Below, piece after piece: positions 37,416 through 52,531 of a stretch of DNA of 64,000 bases. The stretch's first letter is position 1; every line of letters begins with the position of its first letter. The DNA lies in NCBI GenBank assembly GCA_021613335.1, contig JAJTWR010000341.1:1550001-1614000 (forward strand), in the 5' to 3' direction. The notes below the pieces were generated by a model that was not told the DNA's origin, ran no database searches, and was given only the letters and a program-made list of their open reading frames with translations. A program made the position numbers and the translations under genes. The stretch is from Whitmania pigra. Lineage: Eukaryota; Annelida; Clitellata; Hirudinida; Haemopidae.

Positions 37416-38590
37416 TTAATTACTGAAATCAACAACGTGCAGCCGGAAACGCCACTCCCGATGAAACCGCATCGCGGGCGGCCGAAACCTCGCTCGCATC
37501 GTCGCACCCACCTTCACAAATTCCGGCTGAATGGTGGTCGAGTGGATCCCCTCCTCGTGCAGCAGTCCCCTCATCTTCTCGGCGGCGGTTTCGTAACTGT
37601 CGGAGTCCGAGCACTTTATGTGCATGCTCGCCACGTTCTTGTTGCCCACCAGCTGCCACACGTGAAGCTCGTGGACTCCGAGCAATCCCGGAATCTGGAC
37701 ATTGAAGAGGTCTAAATTCAAGTAAACCGGGGGCACGACCTTTTCTTATTTTGGTCCGAGGTGAGTTCGGAGGACGAGAGCGATTTTACGCAAAACATTT
37801 GCAAAAACGATTTTCCGTCGACGTTGAAAAAACACTCGAGCACTTCGTAGAGTGCGGAATGCGGGTCGGGAACTCGACACTTTCGAATTACTTCGGTCAA
37901 AGGTCAAGTGTTATTGAACGAAGGAACAATATAATTCAATTCAATAAAAAAAAAACAAATAATAATTCTCTAACTAACCTGGCTCGAGAGTCTGTCGCAG
38001 AGCTCCGATGGCACGATGTGACCAGGGGCGTGCTGGAGTAAGATAAGGGAACTCTGCTTCACTGAGGAAGACAAACAGAGATTTTCAAGTCGTCGATAAA
38101 CAATCAACTAAACTATGGACCCGATCATATCGAACGACTTCGAACGTGGATTTTTTCATCTCGATCGCAGATCAATGATGATGAATCTCAATGTATGATT
38201 GAGCCTTAATGGACACAATCTAGCTAAATTCTTTTAGACTTTTTGGAATTTTAGATCCATTTATTTCAATTTTGAATATAAATTGTTGACAATTGTAACA
38301 ATTATAAACTTTAGCAATTTAAAATTTTGTAAAATTTATTATAGTAAAATAAATTAATAAAAAATCGTTAACATATTTTGGTCATATGCTCAGGAGTTGT
38401 GATTGTGGTGACGAGAATGAAGTGATGGGTGGCAAATGAAAACTGGAGATAAACACGCACACTCGCAACCAACAAACTCACAAGAAACACAAAACAAACT
38501 CACGCAGAGGGAAAGTTGTTACCAGAATGATGCAGATCATGACCAGGCTGCAGAAGGAATTGAGAATAATTGATTAATAATATTTATGGT

Positions 38591-38627
<37 letters not shown>

Positions 38628-40936
38628 GGTAATAATTATTAAATTATGTAGGATAACAGAAAAGAATTTTTTAATAATAAATCACAGACAACTATAAAAT
38701 AATCCATTTAATAGCAAATACTAATTACAACAATAATAACAAGAGAATCATCACTAACAGTCTACAGCTTTAAAAATAATTAACAGACGTATACGTCCGA
38801 ACACGCAAACATCCACGTAAGCATCACGTCATTCCTAAATAACTTCTCCCATCATCTCATCAACCTTCACCTCAAAATCGGGTCGACCCTGAGCGTCCAA
38901 CCCCCCTCACAGAACTTCACGATGAGGGCGCTCGTGATGACCACCACTGAACCGAGGGCATCCCCCAATATGTGCAGGAAGACACCTCGGATGTTCATCT
39001 GACCTGCCGAGTCTGGGGATGACGATGATGATGATGGTGAAGATAATGATGATGATGATGATGGTGAAGATAATGATGATGATGATGATGGTGAAGATGA
39101 TGATAATGATGGTGAAGAAGAAGATGATGATACCTACGGTGATGATGAAAAGGTTTAATTAATGAAGCAGTAGAAATTATTTAAACATTTTAAAAATAAT
39201 TTTCAGCACCCCCCTCCTGATTAATTGTGGCGAGGAATTTGAAAAGAATGAACGAAGTTTTTTCCCCTTTTTGTAAATTATGTATTATATTATTCGAAGC
39301 TCCTACTTGCAAAATTTTTCTTAAGCACATTACACGCTCTACCAATTCTACCAATTACTAGCTAATTAATATTATCCCAAAAAATTAAAATTATTAATAA
39401 TTTCCAAACTAATTAAAACAATGAAAGAGCACATTCAAAATGTGAAACAATATCTCCTCAATCAAGACCTAATTGTTTGATGCAATTAATTAATTACAAA
39501 AATATAGTTTGACACAATTAATTACAGGTCATTAATTAACTAAAATCCTCACGAGTTGATTTCTTCTTGTTCGTCGAGCCATGAACTTTTGTTTCGTCCG
39601 GGAAGTCCGAGGGCAGACCGAGGAGGTTGGTCTGTTGCTTCATTAGATCTGTCCTTCGGCCCAACTCCAGGCAGTCCTTCGCTAATTCCTCCTCAGCACC
39701 TTTGACGAAGCCGTCTTCGACTTTCACCTCGGAGATGCTCTCGACGGCGCACGCCCCGTTGGCGACGACGTCCGTCGAGGGGCTCTCGGCGATCGGGAGA
39801 CCCGCGGATGGCTTCGAACCGACGAGGCGTACCTCGGACGTCGGTCGAATGTCGTGGGAATGGCCGTGGGCTTCGTTGCAGAACATGACGATGCCGAGGA
39901 GGTTGACGGCCAGCCCGACGCACCCCACGATGAGCAGCATGTCGGGTTCGTGGATCTCGTGGGGGTGAAAGAGCCGTTCGACGGCCTCGATGAAGATGGT
40001 GAAACAGAGGGTGCTCAGGAAGATCGAGTTGAACAGGGCCCCGAGGATTTCGGCCCGAGCCCACCCGAAGGTGTTTTGCTTCGACGACTTGGTCGAGATC
40101 TGAGTTGGGGTTTTGTTTTTTTTAAATAAATAACAAAACAAATTAATAATATCAGAAATAATTTAGGAAATTATTGTAATAATTGTAGGAAAAATTGAAT
40201 TAAAAATGAGTTAATTAAAAAATAACGTAAAATCAGCTCGAGGAAACGTTTAAAAACTCGTGAGAGAGGGTTTAAGGTCAAACGATGCATCGAGTCAAAA
40301 GTATAAAGATTTCAGAAACAATAAAATTAAAATAAACGGTTCGAAAGGATCAAAACTTTGGACGAGATGATCTGTCCATCATTGCCATGAAGACTCAGGT
40401 TATGACTCCCGAGTTATTATGGAACACTTACATTGGACAGCCACAGAATGTTACATTTATTTATTTATTTATTTATGCTTATTAAGAACATCATTTGGTT
40501 AATTAACGCTCCAATGTTCTGCAAAGTACAGAACCACAGATGCCGTTCAAATGAAAGTATTTGCAAAGAGTCGAAACACGCTGGCATTTACAGTATCTGT
40601 CAAGTGCACAAATGAGTTTGCTCTGCTCTCATAATTAGCCTCACATTTACATAATTATCCCCGCCCCTGTCCCACGTCAAACCAGCGACTCACCACTACG
40701 CAAGAAAGGCCGATCGCCAGAGCCACAACATCCGAGATCATGTGGTACGAGTCCCCGATCAGTGCCAGGGAGCCCGTTATGTGGCCGCATACGACCTCGG
40801 TCAGGAAGAACGTGAAGGTGAAGGATATCATCAGGGAGAGTTTGATGATTTGTCGCTTCCGAGAATTCATGGCTTGGAGATGGCTGGTCGGTCGATTGTC
40901 GTGGTCCTTGCTCCTAAAGGTTCTCGTGGTTCTCAC
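37416..40936 (-). CDS. ZnT-type cation efflux protein A (SLC30A1/10-like)
   Basis: Cation diffusion facilitator that exports Zn2+ (or Mn2+ in the ZnT10 branch) in exchange for protons. Exons: 40694-40936, 39553-40099, 38871-39012, 38504-38547, 37979-38061 and 37416-37694. Intron phases are 0, 1, 2, 1, 0, and the protein is 445 residues. TM2 has HMISD (His65, Asp69) and TM5 has HILGD (His277, Asp281), the complete tetrahedral transport site. The conserved NTFGWARAEILGALFNS lies in TM3, and a short EAHGHSHD loop follows TM4. The C-terminal domain has VHELHVWQL and GIHSTTIQPEF, then a basic tail. Met23 is an alternative start, giving a terminus closer to human ZnT1. It is the last of three same-strand copies. 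ZnT1 versus ZnT10 cannot be settled, though His in TM2 favours zinc. Confidence 0.93.
39015..39140. repeat. GATGATGATGGTGAAGATAA repeat
   Basis: GAT-based array of about 24-bp blocks in the ZnT-A intron just upstream of the TM5 exon. Confidence 0.85.
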
Positions 40937-43656
<2,720 letters not shown>

Positions 43657-46650
43657 TTACAAACGAACCCCGACGAATTCCGGCTGGATTGTACTGGAAT
43701 GGATGCCTTCCTTGTGGAATATTTTCTTCATTTCTTTCAACACTCTTTCGTAGTCGTCCATGCTCCTCAGTTTCACGTGGACACTGCCAATGAGTTTCTT
43801 GCCGACCAGTTGCCAGATGTGCAGTTCGTGGATTTCAAGGACGCCTTGGATCTTGGGGAAAGAAAATGATGATGATGATGATGGTTGTTCCAGTTTCAGC
43901 ATCAATGAATGAAGGATATTTTAAAGAAAATTTTATTGATGTTTTATCTTTTACCACTTTTGAACAACGTATTTAGTTTTTATAATGTGTAATAATGTTT
44001 ATAATTGCAAACTTGCCGTTTGATAATAAGTACAAACGGTTTGTTTGTAATATTTTTAAGAATTATTTATTCTGTTAACATTTACATTATTTACACTTGG
44101 TAATTAATTTAATATTTACAAGAAGAGGAAATTTATTCTGAGCCTGGAAAAGAATGGACCTTACCTCAGTAGATAGCCTTTCGTGAAGGCTTTCCACGCG
44201 GATGTGACCAGGTACGTGCTGGAGCAGTATCAGGGATGATTGTTTGACTGAAATGGTAATGATAATAATGATGGTGATAATGATAATAATAATAATGACA
44301 ATGATAATGATAATAATGATGATGGTAGTGATAATAATGATGATGATAATGATAATGATAACAATGATGATGGTAATGATTAGTGATGATGCTGATAATG
44401 ATAATAATGATGATGATAATGATAATAACGATAATGATAATGATTGGCTGGATGAAGACTGAAAGTTAAATATGGAGAATCCTTAACATAGCCGTTCATA
44501 TTCTCAGAAATTGTTTAATTTGTCCGCATGCATTAAGTTCGTAGAAATAAATAGTAAATATGATTTCTTATTGTCAATTATTAATTTATTATTATTTAAT
44601 TATTAGTTAATTAACTAACTAAATAATAATAATAATATTTATAAAAGTTTAATATTTTATTAAATTTGGATTATTAATTATGGAAATATTAATAAACTAA
44701 CGGAGAGGAAACGTGGTCGACAAAATGATTACCACCATGGTTATGCTGGAGTAAATAACAAATTAAAAATAGCAAATTAGATATAACAAATTAAATATAA
44801 CAGATAGTCTCATCACCTCCGATAGAAAAGATAACAGCCCCTATTCCATTTAGACAAATTAAAAAACATCCACCTAAGGATTGGATCCACGTAGGGAATC
44901 CATGGCTCCTCCCCCTTGTACATGGTCAACAGGGCACTGACCATTACGACCACAGATCCGAGGGCATCCCCGAGGATGTGTAGAAAGACTCCCCTTATGT
45001 TCATCTGGTCTTGGCCGTCTGCAAGAAGAGCTGATAGATCGGATACTTGAAGTGGAAGGCTTTGGCAGTGTTAATCAGTTTAATCAGTTTAACATCAATT
45101 TTTAATAGTTTTATGAATTTGTTGTTTTTTTTTAAATTAAATCAAGGATGGAATGAATTCCGGGCCTGGATGATCTATCTATCTCGATATGAAAATAAAT
45201 TTACTTTGAAAATGTAATTAAATTGTAAATCTATTTAATCAGAAAATATGTTTTCTAGATTTCTAGGTTATTGTTATTTCAGTATTTATTGGATCATTTA
45301 AACACAAAACCTTTTTTACTGTTGAAGTTAACGTTTCTATACGAATCAGACGATTTTGAAACTTTGAGAACCGACTTTGTGGAATACTGTCCTCTGCCAT
45401 TCTCGTCTGAAAATATGGAAAGATGAAGAAATTGATGATTGACTAGGTAGTGGCAGATCTTGAACACCGGGAGAGACACACAAATGGAACGCTGGGCGGA
45501 TTTAAGGGTGTACAGCTACTAAAATTAGTAAGTAAATTATGGAAATAACTATTTCAAACGGAATTATTTTCTTTTCATACATTCTAAAATTCGGTGGGCC
45601 CCCAAACCATAATCCGCCCTGCGGTTACATCTAGGTAAGAGTTCAGTATAATGACTAAAAGAACCCAGGTAGAAGTAGAATTACTATCAAATAAAGCACT
45701 GAAGTAGAATTATTATTATCACAAATAAAAAAACCTTTCTAAAATTTAAATTTCCAATTAATTAAGAAAATAACTGACGAATGTTTTTCTGTAATTCCAT
45801 GTAAGGTCTCATGGACGTATCGCAATCTCCTTGGTTGTAGTGACTGAAACGCTCCTTCTCGCAAAATTCCACGCCCGCTTGGTTGGACGAGGCCATCCAA
45901 TTGATGGTCAGCACGTTGTCCAACCTCGGTTCAGAAATCCTTACCCTAGGTGGCCTGGAGTACTGGCGATTGCTGCTCACGTTAGAATAACTTGCATCTG
46001 GCCTGCTTAGATTGGGAGGAGTCAAACCAGCGGCTTTAACCGAAGGGTCGAATATTCTCAGATTGTCATCCGACGGAGTAGACAATTTCGACGGTTCGTA
46101 GCTCATAGAGGAGGTCGTCCGCATCGATTCGACCATAATTTGGGACGTGGTGGTGGTCGTCTCCGATGAGATGTTCGTGCCCTCCTTGCCGTGCCCGTGG
46201 CCATGTCCGTGCGCCTCGTTGTAGAACAGGAGCAGTCCTACCAGGTTGACTCCAAGACCTATTCCACCCACGACCAGTAACGTGACCGGTTCTTCTATTG
46301 GCGATGGGCGGACCAGCCTCTCTATGGCTTCGACGAGGATGGTGAAGCAGAGGGCAGCCAGGAAGACCGAGTTGACGAGAGCACCCAAGATTTCGGCTCG
46401 GACCCAACCGAATGTGTTTTGTGAAGAAGTTTTGTCGGATATCTGCGAAAGAAATTCACGTAGTTGGAGGAATCAATGTTTATTGAATCAAACAGATTCA
46501 ATAAATTCATAAAACAAACAAGCCGTTGTATACTTTAAAACAGTTTTGCTGGTTTTAATTGCGTGGAACACACAGACAGGCGTCGAGTTTGTGAATTTAT
46601 CAAGTATTAGAGGACGCATTACGTTCAAAGTCATTCTATGAAATAATAAT

Positions 46651-46704
<54 letters not shown>

Positions 46705-47089
46705 CTCCTCCTAAAAATTTTTAAAAAAACTTCGTCACGAAATTGAATAAAGTCTGAACGGACGTCTACACTACTTTGTCAAATTCATCGGATGAACACA
46801 CCAAACGAACGACAAAAATCCGACTTTTTAAACTCGTCATCTCGAACCTTACCTTGACCTGTAAATAATAATAATAATAATAATAATAATAGTAATTTCA
46901 TCGCTCTCTTACCGATACACAGGAAAGCCCAACTATGAGTGCTATGAAATCCGAGATCATGTGGTAAGAGTCCCCTACCAGGGCCAACGACCCGGTTAGA
47001 TGGCCATAGATGAGTTCGGTAAGGAAAAAGATGAAAGTCAGAACTATCATGATGGATAACTTTGTTATTTGAGTCTGACGGCGGTCCAT
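43657..47089 (-). CDS. ZnT-type cation efflux protein B (SLC30A1/10-like)
   Basis: Second tandem ZnT copy. Exons: 46913-47089, 45779-46442, 45320-45406, 44874-45018, 44702-44745, 44165-44247 and 43657-43851, giving 464 residues. Shared intron phases match copy A; the extra 87-nt exon (phase 1/1) lies in the cytosolic loop. TM2 is HMISD with His43 and Asp47, the same numbers as in human ZnT1. TM5 is HILGD (His323, Asp327). The TM4-TM5 loop starts with a His-rich EAHGHGHGHGKEG, as in zinc exporters. The 44-nt exon encodes most of TM6. The C-terminal domain has IHELHIWQL and GIHSSTIQPEF and ends shortly after, with no Cys-rich tail. This copy looks the most conventional. Its start codon lies only about 700 bp from the ZnT-C stop. 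Confidence 0.94.
44243..44455. repeat. GATAAT/GATGAT array in ZnT-B intron
   Basis: Hexamer-like GAT/AAT repeats adjoining the acceptor of the exon at 44165-44247. Confidence 0.85.
46645..46702. repeat. AAT microsatellite in ZnT-B intron 1
   Basis: Nearly pure (AAT)n. A smaller one lies at about 46864-46892, close to the end of exon 1. Confidence 0.9.
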
Positions 47090-47814
47090 TTCCGAGAAGA
47101 TTTAGATGTTAATTTTTCCAATTAGGTGTGTTACAAAATGAGCTTCCATTTCATCGTCTTGTCTTATGCAATTTCAAGGCTAGAAGAGAATCTCGGGCAT
47201 TTGTCAGATCGAGAATTTGGACATTCAGGCATTGTGTTTACGGAGGAATAAGTAAACAAAGGAAGGCGTCAGACAACAAATGCATTTATTCACGACGATA
47301 AACAAAAATTTATAAAAAAAAAGTTATTTTACCATAATAGGTAGCCGGTTATTGCGAGGTGAGATTAAAAAATAAATAAATTTAATAAAAGCCATCATTA
47401 TGCATGATATAACTCGATTTCGTGAAATGTCCATTTACAATCATTTACAGAGCTAGGTTAGCGTAAGATTGCACTGAAGGTGACCTCTCTGATGCTGTTC
47501 ACGGCTTACTAAACTTCGAAAGTACTTAATTCGATCACGAATAGCTTGAAGATTCTCAGCGGGATAAAACAATGCCGATAAACTATTTACAATTCACGAC
47601 GAATTAAAAAAAAAAAAAAAAAGAATAAAAAAATTATCTCGCGGAGAAATTCGCAAAATATTGCCAGACGGTTGTTGGACCAACAAAATACGCATTTACA
47701 TAAGCTTTACAAAATGCTATTCGATTTCAGTTTCTCCCAGCCTATCTCCTTAGAGAGTGGGTAGCTGGCTGACGACCAATAGAGTTAGCTGGGTGGGTTG
47801 GGGCGTGGGGCTGC
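47090..47814. other. Short intergenic gap ZnT-C to ZnT-B
   Basis: The right part should be the 3' UTR of ZnT-C and the left part the promoter and 5' UTR of ZnT-B. A TTTATT at 47285-47290 is the reverse complement of AATAAA and could be the ZnT-C poly(A) signal. An A16 run lies at about 47606-47622. Confidence 0.5.
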
Positions 47815-49939
47815 TCAAATCAGCGTCGTGCCACCTAGGTCGCTTTCCAAGGAGATGGCGGTGTCCGTACTGAGGGCAGATTGGAAGGAGATTCCAGAAG
47901 CTGTGCTGGTCGTTGAGATCTTCTTCTTCTTCGACTTCTTGTTGACGCAGCAACAGGTGTCCTCGTGGCATTTCAACTCGGGTCCGCACTCCAGGTAGCA
48001 CTCTCTCTCGGTCGGTGTTTCCTGGTGGAAGGATAGAACAGGGTTGACTATGGAACCAATACTTTTCTACATAAAAATGCCGTTCTAATGCTAAAATGCT
48101 TTTCTAATGCAATTCTTAAAGTTCAAATGAAACTAATCCTCCGCTCAAGAATGGAAAGTACTGACCTGGTGCTCCAGAAATTCAGGCTGAATGGTGGTGG
48201 AATGGATTCCGTTGTTGTGGAAAAAGGCTTTGATCTGCTTCGAAGCGCGAATGTACTGGGTAAGGTCAGAGCACCTGATGTGCAGGCTGGCAATGATGCG
48301 GGTTCCTGCGAGTTGCCAGACATGGAGGTCGTGAATGTTGGCAATGTCTCTCACCTGGTGAGCAACAAGTTCAATTGTTTTACTGGGTTTGTTAATTTAG
48401 TTCTGGGTAAAGATTAGTTATTTAAAATTCAGTTATTTTGAATTCATTTACTTTGAATTCAATTAATTTAAATTCAATTATTTTAAATTAAGTTGGATTG
48501 TTTGACTGGGTTTGTTTATTTAGTTCTGGGTAAAGATTAGTTATTTTAAATACAGTTATTTTGAATTCAGTCATTTTAAATTCAATTATTTTAAATTCAG
48601 TTATTTTAAATCTGCATTCGATCTAAGACAATATGATCCAAGAATTAAGAAGAGTAGAAATCTAAGTAAGAACGAAATTCAAACTTCTTTTTTGAGTTCT
48701 TCCAGTAATACAGGTACATTTACGTTTTTGGGAACTCGTTGTAAGAGGATGTTTGACGTCTGCCTCACTGGAAGGTGAATGAATTTTAATGAATATTATT
48801 TTGTTAATTTTTATGACAGTAATTATGACAATAATTCAATCATTTCTAAGTAATTACACGATTAATATGCATTATAAAAACAGACATTAAAATTAAATGA
48901 AATAAAGTACATAAAAGCTAAAAAAAATTGTAAGAAAAAAAACATAAAGATATAATACTCACGAAGAGGTATCGTTGAGATGAATATGATGATGACAACA
49001 ACGAGGCTGAAAGATAATAAATCATAATTAATTAGCAATTAATTAATTAAGTAATTATTAACTATGTTACTACTAAGTATTTTCTAATTTATGTTCGCCT
49101 GTCAATCTCAACCAACGCGGCCTGAAAATCTATCGATTGAGATAGCAACGTCGACAGATTGAAAAGTCAACTGATTGAAATGAAACAGATTGCAACGTCA
49201 ACTGATTGAAATATCAGCAGATTGCAACGTCAACTGTTTGAAATGTCTGACCTGATTAAAAATGTCAACTGATTGAAATGTCTGACCTGATTGCAGGGTC
49301 CATCCTGTCAACCCAGTCCCCCTGGCAGTACTTGTTTATGAGTCCACTTACGATGACGGACACTGAACCCAATGCGTCTCCCAATAAGTGAAGAAAAACT
49401 CCCTGAATATTCATTTGATTTCCAGATTCTAAAAAAAAAAAATTTCAAGATAAATATTATTTCAATTAATTGGTAAGCATAATAATTATTAACATTTGTA
49501 ATGAATGAATATTCATAATACCTAATATTATTATTTAATAATATGGTTAGTAATGATTTATTAAAAAAAAATAAACAAAAATAATTTAAAAAAATTTGAA
49601 CTGACATTTCAACAATTAATTATTTTGACCGATTTTTAATAATTTATTTAATTATTACCTATTTTAATAATTATTTGTATCTAATAATAATTTATATTAA
49701 ATTACTCAACCGACTCATTTTTTTGTCCTTTTTCTTCTTCCGGTTCTTCCTTGGAATCTCATCCTCATCCTCCACGGGTGGTCCTGCGTAGATGTGAGAC
49801 ACCGTCGCCACCATGTTCGTTATGTCTTCTTCATCATCATCAGGACTGTCACAGCCTGGAAATTATGAATGTAAAATAATAATATTATCCTTATTTTGTA
49901 ATTACAATTACAATTATACAATGAATTACAATTACAGTT

Positions 49940-49978
<39 letters not shown>

Positions 49979-50005
49979 TAATAATAATAATAATAATATA
50001 ATAAT

Positions 50006-50060
<55 letters not shown>

Positions 50061-51310
50061 TATAATAATAACAATAAAAATAATAATAAAAATAATAATA
50101 AAAATAATAATAAAATAATAATAATAATAATAATAACAATAAAAATAATAATAAAAATAATAATAAATAACAATAACAACAATAATAATAATAATGAAGC
50201 CATTAATAATAAATTTCAAAACCACCATCATCATCCGGAATATCCAGGCAGATGCTATCTGCATTGGCAGATCGACGTCTGGGATAAGGCGAGTTGGTCT
50301 CAGGAAAAACTTCAGTTTCCAAATCAATGGAAATCTCCCCGTTTCTCGTAACAGCTTCGGAAATGGTGTCTTGGAAAAAATTAGGAAGACATTTATTAAT
50401 AGATTAAAATTAGGATGACTTTTATTAATAGATTAAAATTAGAGAAACAACAACAATAAAAATTAAATTTAAGATGATAATGTTTTAAACAGATCTTAAT
50501 TGCACATCAGAAGACCATTTTTTAGATTTTCAAGACTCCTGCTCACCTATTTGTCCAAACCTCACGTGCTGCCAGTGTTGGGGAAAATCTGCCTCCGTCA
50601 CTGAAAGCTTCCTGGTCTTGACAGCTGGTAAAGGCTTCGGTTCGATCACAATCTGAGACATGTTGTTGTTGTTGTTGTTGTTGTTGCTGTTGTTGTTGTT
50701 GCTGTTGTTGTAGTTGTTTACGATGTCAACGTTGTTGCTGTTGTTGTTTGTGATGTCGACGTTGTTGCTGTTGTAGTTGTTTACAATGTCAACGTTGCTG
50801 TTGCTGTTGTTGTTGTAGTTGTTTACGATGTTAACGTTGTTGTTGCTGCTGTTGTTTGTGATGTCAACGTTGTTGTTGTCGACGATGAACGCCGGATTGG
50901 CAAGTCCCGCGTTGTTGTTACTTCCGTGACGAGGACAATTTTCATTCCTTGCTTCTTCCGTCTTCTCCTTGTTCTTCTTCAAGTCTCCCACTGTCTCGTT
51001 AAGGAAGACCCCGATGCCGATAAGGTTGACGGCAAAACCTACTCCACCGACGATGAGAACCAAGTCTGCTTCTTTCACCTTTTCCGGAGTGATGAGTCTC
51101 TGGACGGCACTGGTGAATATGCTGAAGCAGAGGGCCAGCATGAAGACAGAGTTGACCAAAGCTGCCCAGATTTCGACCCTTGCCCATCCGTACGTGTTTT
51201 TCTTGGTCTCTTTCGTAGAGAGCTGTGCGAGTTGGTGGTTGAGATTTAATAATGATTATGATGATGATGATAATAATAATGATTATGATAATAATAATAA
51301 TAATAATAAT

Positions 51311-51382
<72 letters not shown>

Positions 51383-51396
51383 TAATAATAATAATA

Positions 51397-51445
<49 letters not shown>

Positions 51446-52531
51446 TAATAATAATAATAATATAATAATAATAATAATGTTGTTAACATTAAAATGTGAT
51501 AAGCGATAGTTAAGATGAAATAACAAAATAAAATTAAAATTAAAAAATACACCTAAAAAAATAATGATTATAATTAATTAATAGTTATTTTCATGATGAA
51601 TGTCAAATGAAATTAATCAGAAATCCAAGTTTCTATTATTGATGATTTGTAAATAAGATTTTGTCGGGATTATAGAAATTATATTATAAAAAAGTTATTT
51701 ATCCAATGTTTTTAGTCCAAATATAGTGAATGTGATTGTAATCCATTTAAGTCCTGTCTCAGAACAGATCGAATCGGACGCTACCAGTTTTGGTATTCAG
51801 GTGCAAATATGAGAACAAAAGTTATTTGAAAATATTCTTAAGAAATGATAACATCTTCATTGTCATGCATCATTAACTTATAAATGCCTCGCGAAGCCAG
51901 ATGTGACAAGAATGGGAATTGTTACTAAGTAGTGTCTTCTGCAAAGGCCAAACTCCTTCAAGAAGGTTCAGTAAACAAGCGAGCTGCAATCATCCGAGAC
52001 ACTAGTCTAATAACAAGTCTTTGGATCGCTTGCGTCACTTTTCTAGAAGCTCATCCAAATCGACTTGCTTCTTGATTTGCAAACGTGACGAGCGTAAAAT
52101 GACATTTTCAAGTCATTCACTGCGATGTCAACGTTGTTGTTGTTCTAGTTGTTGTTGTTGTAGTTGTTGTTGTTGTAGCAGTAGTCGGTGTAGAACTTAT
52201 CAATTTGTTAATCGTCTTTTACGATCGACAACCATCAACAACCTAGACATCACAAAACATTCGAAACGAAATCGCAGACTTATCATCATCATTATCCCTC
52301 ATCGAGAAGTTTGTCAAACAACCGCCTTAAGTCAATACCAACCCAGAGGCAGATGAACCCGATGACGAGGGAGATGATGGCGGATATCATGTTGAACGAG
52401 TCATTGACGAGGGCCAAAGAACCAGTCCTGTACCCGACGACGATCTCGGTCACGAACATGCCCGTCGTCAGGAGAATCATGAAGATCATCTTGCCTTTCT
52501 GTCGCGCCCTCTCGCTCGGCTTGCACGCCAT
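47815..52531 (-). CDS. Divergent ZnT-type protein C, TM2 metal ligands lost
   Basis: Third tandem ZnT copy. Exons: 52343-52531, 50547-51222, 50226-50369, 49715-49855, 49287-49428, 48963-49006, 48685-48767, 48166-48354 and 47815-48021. It encodes 604 residues, with all shared intron phases as in copies A and B. TM2 reads NDSFNMISAII: the two ligand positions are Asn47 and Ala51, where A and B have His and Asp. Asn at the first position also occurs in the manganese exporter ZnT10; Ala at the second does not. TM5 keeps HLLGD (His397, Asp401). The His-rich loop is replaced by a Lys/Glu segment, an Asn-rich tract (residues 179-250), an acidic stretch and a PRKNRKKKKDKK cluster. The C-terminal domain has IHDLHVWQLAG and GIHSTTIQPEF, followed by a Cys-rich tail (ECYLECG, CHEDTCCC) reminiscent of ZnT1. 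It may be a regulatory or heterodimer partner, or have altered metal choice. Confidence 0.92.
48375..48612. repeat. About 120-bp tandem duplication in ZnT-C intron 7
   Basis: Two copies of a block beginning with ACTGGGTTTGTT and CTGGGTAAAGATTAGTTATT, each followed by short AATTCAGTTATTTT-type repeats. It lies next to the acceptor of the exon at 48166-48354. Confidence 0.8.
49130..49292. repeat. Minisatellite overlapping a ZnT-C splice donor
   Basis: Degenerate repeats of CAACTGATTGAAATGTC, period about 33-36 bp. The array ends inside the TM5 exon edge: AAATGTCTGACCTGATT at 49276-49292 contains the exon 5 donor (minus strand) and is copied exactly at 49241-49257. Confidence 0.85.
49934..50190. 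repeat. AAT array in ZnT-C intron 3
   Basis: Long AAT-rich tract with AAAAATAATAAT blocks, filling most of the intron between the exons at 50226-50369 and 49715-49855. Confidence 0.9.
50662..50877 (-). repeat. Coding Asn-rich repeat in ZnT-C
   Basis: In-frame AAC/AAT/GAC array inside the second exon. It encodes recurring NNVDITNN and NNVDIVNNYN blocks and ends in a pure Asn run. It forms part of the cytosolic TM4-TM5 loop where zinc transporters usually have histidines. Confidence 0.9.
51250..51480. repeat. AAT microsatellite in ZnT-C intron 1
   Basis: Over 200 bp of (AAT)n with single-base phase slips, directly upstream of the acceptor of exon 2. Confidence 0.95.

Noticed and set aside
38523..38547. 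A 25-nt version of ZnT-A exon 4 (donor GTAACA)
   Set aside because: It breaks the frame with the next exon. The later donor GTGAGT gives a 44-nt exon in frame, with the same length and sequence pattern as in copies B and C.
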